The notes below the pieces were generated by a model. It was not told the DNA's origin. It did no database searches and saw nothing but the letters and a program-made list of their open reading frames with translations. Shown here one piece after another: positions 5,311 through 6,674 of a DNA stretch of 6,674 nucleotides. Both the position numbers and the translations under genes were made by a program. Source of the DNA: Spirochaetaceae bacterium (lineage in GTDB: Bacteria; Spirochaetota; Spirochaetia; Treponematales; Breznakiellaceae); NCBI GenBank assembly GCA_031283025.1, contig JAITCP010000171.1, forward strand, positions 1 to 6,674, read 5' to 3'. Each line of letters starts with the position of its first letter. The first letter of the stretch is position 1.

Positions 5311-6609
5311 ATGGGAACGAGGGGAATATCGACAAGAAAAATAGCGGTGTTTTGCGTTTTGCTTTTTAGTGTTTTTTCTTCCGGCTGGTCTCAAACCGTT
5401 AAAGTCGTTCAGGACAGGAGCGGCGGCTGGGAAATGACTGTTGATAACAAACGGTTTTTTGTAAAGGGAGTGAACTGGTCAGTTAATCCGCCCGGAGTCA
5501 GCTTTATATTCAATTTATGGGACGAAAGCGACGCGACAATCCGCAGGGTAATTGACGCCGAAGGAGCCCTGATGAGGGAAGCCGGTATCAACGCTATAAA
5601 AGTGGGTGCGGACATTCCCCGTAAATGGGTGGAATACATGTATAACAAGCATGGCATTTACACCATTATTAACTATGATATGGAACGTTGGGGCGCCAGC
5701 GCCAACGGCAAATACTACTTTCCCACAAATTATTACGTGCCGGGGATACGTGACAATATCCGCAAAAAAGCCCGTGAAATAGTTGATCGGTACATGGATG
5801 CGGCGGGCGTACTGATGTATATGTACGGAAACGGGAACGGGCATGGCTTTTATTTTCCGGAACATGAAAACGATCCTGAAACGATAGCGAAATACGGCGT
5901 TGATCCCCGGTTCCGCAAGGCCAAGGCTTTTTTCTCTCTGTTGGAAGAAGTGTTCCGAATAACCAAAGAAGCGGATCCCTACAGGCCGGTTGGCTTTCTT
6001 ACCAACGATCTTGGCTGGATAGACCTTCTTGCCGATGAGTGTCCCAGCATGGACTATCTGGGGGTTAACCTGGGCGGCGACTGGGGCACCAATGCCGCAG
6101 GGCCAAAATTTTGGCAGGAAGCACGGGAAAAACTCAATAAGCCCATCATCATGGGTTCAATCGGCTGCGACGCATGGAATTCAAAACTTAACAGTGAAGA
6201 CCAATACTACCAGGCTTCATGGCTTGTCAGTTTATGGAAAGACATATACGAAAATGCCTACGGCAAAGGGCAGTCCAACGCATTGGGCGCCTGTGTGGAT
6301 GAATGGACCGATCAATGGTACAAGAACGATTATGAAACTGTTCTGGGGGCGCAGGTCTCCAAACACGATACTACTCCAACCGGCAAAAACCCCGGCTACT
6401 CGTATGATTATGTAGAAGGCCAGCTTAACATGACCCCCGAATGGAGGGGCATTACCAGCCAGGGCCAGCGCAGGTATCATTCCTGGTTTACGCAGAAACT
6501 GCCCCGTGCTTCTTATTACGCCCTTCAGTATATCTGGAGCGCGGACCCTTGGACACTTACCCCCCCCCCCCCCCCTCAAGTGAAACCGCACGGGGCCAAA
6601 ACCCGGTAA
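5311..6609 (+). CDS. Secreted glycoside hydrolase 2-like TIM-barrel protein, probably lacking both catalytic glutamates; frame ends after a poly-C run
   Basis: The frame encodes 432 residues. A Sec signal peptide is visible (basic residues to Lys10, hydrophobic 11-22, likely cleavage after GWS27), with no lipobox. The barrel resembles GH2-type TIM-barrel proteins: KGVNWSVNPPG (52-62), an ALMREAGINAIKV strand (86-98), VLMYMYGNGNGHGF (167-180), MDYLGVNLGG (247-256), IIMGSIGCDAWN (279-290), DEWTDQWYK (330-338) and HDTT with NMTPEWRGI near the end. In relatives as I recall them the two active-site segments read GNEN and TEFGADA; here Gly175 and Ser283 replace the expected acid/base and nucleophile glutamates. 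It may therefore bind rather than cleave glycan. The frame runs through 16 C (a poly-Pro stretch) and stops 11 codons after the tract's last proline codon, while another frame stays open to the window end, so the C-terminus is doubtful. It is the second gene after the CBM9-like lipoprotein. Fold fairly sure; inactivity is inferred. Confidence 0.78.
   Translation: MGTRGISTRKIAVFCVLLFSVFSSGWSQTVKVVQDRSGGWEMTVDNKRFFVKGVNWSVNPPGVSFIFNLWDESDATIRRVIDAEGALMREAGINAIKVGADIPRKWVEYMYNKHGIYTIINYDMERWGASANGKYYFPTNYYVPGIRDNIRKKAREIVDRYMDAAGVLMYMYGNGNGHGFYFPEHENDPETIAKYGVDPRFRKAKAFFSLLEEVFRITKEADPYRPVGFLTNDLGWIDLLADECPSMDYLGVNLGGDWGTNAAGPKFWQEAREKLNKPIIMGSIGCDAWNSKLNSEDQYYQASWLVSLWKDIYENAYGKGQSNALGACVDEWTDQWYKNDYETVLGAQVSKHDTTPTGKNPGYSYDYVEGQLNMTPEWRGITSQGQRRYHSWFTQKLPRASYYALQYIWSADPWTLTPPPPPQVKPHGAKTR
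6560..6575 (+). repeat. Homopolymer of 16 C inside the TIM-barrel gene
   Basis: Sixteen consecutive C lie within the coding frame, encoding most of a run of five prolines just after the barrel domain. Tracts of this length are prone to slipped-strand mispairing and to sequencing error. With 16 C the frame ends at 6609, with 15 C it would end at TGA 6581-6583, and with 17 or 14 C it would stay open past 6674. Confidence 0.95.
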
Positions 6610-6674
6610 CATCGGCATATTCGGCACAAAATGACACGGTAGAGGCCCATTTTGCCAGTTTGGACATGGGGTTG
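6576..6674 (+). other. Alternative open frame after the poly-C run, possible true C-terminal continuation
   Basis: Read from 6576 in the frame reached by adding one C, all 33 codons to the window end are open, translating as SSETARGQNPVTSAYSAQ and then a stretch ending HFASLDMGL. A linker leading into a further extracellular domain is possible. By chance about one in five random frames of this length would be open, so this alone is not proof. I do not recognise a domain in so short a piece. Confidence 0.4.

Noticed and set aside
6232..6627. Minus-strand open frame of 131 codons opposite the TIM-barrel gene
   Set aside because: It runs antisense through the poly-C tract, giving a glycine run, and shows no ribosome-binding site or domain. 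It is a shadow of the plus-strand gene.

Overview
The window looks like a carbohydrate-utilisation locus from a spirochaete, most plausibly a gut or environmental Treponema-type organism. This is inferred from the roughly 50% GC bacterial genes, relaxed lipoprotein signal boxes with Ser before the Cys, the ATPase-less Lpl/Ytc-type sugar ABC transporter, and a long poly-C tract of the kind used for phase variation in treponemes. No taxonomic marker gene is present, so the assignment is tentative.

Left part, minus strand (4394 down to 1): a four-gene operon read right to left. It encodes two inner-membrane permeases of the LplB/YtcO and LplC/YtcP type, an LplA-type lipoprotein solute-binding protein, and a glycoside hydrolase family 30 enzyme resembling SrfJ, which is cut off by the left edge of the window. 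Spacings are 9, 40 and 10 bases, each gene has a good Shine-Dalgarno, and two of these touch or overlap the preceding stop codon. No ATP-binding subunit is present, as is usual for this transporter class. The GH30 enzyme lacks a signal peptide, so the simplest model is that an oligosaccharide is imported and then cleaved in the cytoplasm.

Middle (about 4437-4483): a very compact divergent control region. An 18-bp perfect palindrome lies inside a 9-bp inverted repeat, and each outer arm contains a consensus TTGACA. Each strand therefore reads a promoter of TTGACA, 17 or 18 bases, TATTCT, with both -10 elements inside the palindrome. The two promoters overlap almost completely, so one regulator could control both directions.

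Right part, plus strand (4475 to the end): a stand-alone CBM9-like carbohydrate-binding lipoprotein, then a secreted TIM-barrel protein of the glycoside hydrolase 2-like type. In the second protein both expected catalytic glutamates seem to be replaced (Gly175 and Ser283), suggesting a non-catalytic glycan-binding pseudoenzyme. Its reading frame reaches a run of 16 C and stops shortly after; adding one C opens the frame to the end of the window, so the gene may be phase variable, frameshifted, or affected by a homopolymer sequencing error.

Together the genes suggest a co-regulated module that captures, imports and cleaves a beta-linked glycan. The exact substrate cannot be read from the sequence.
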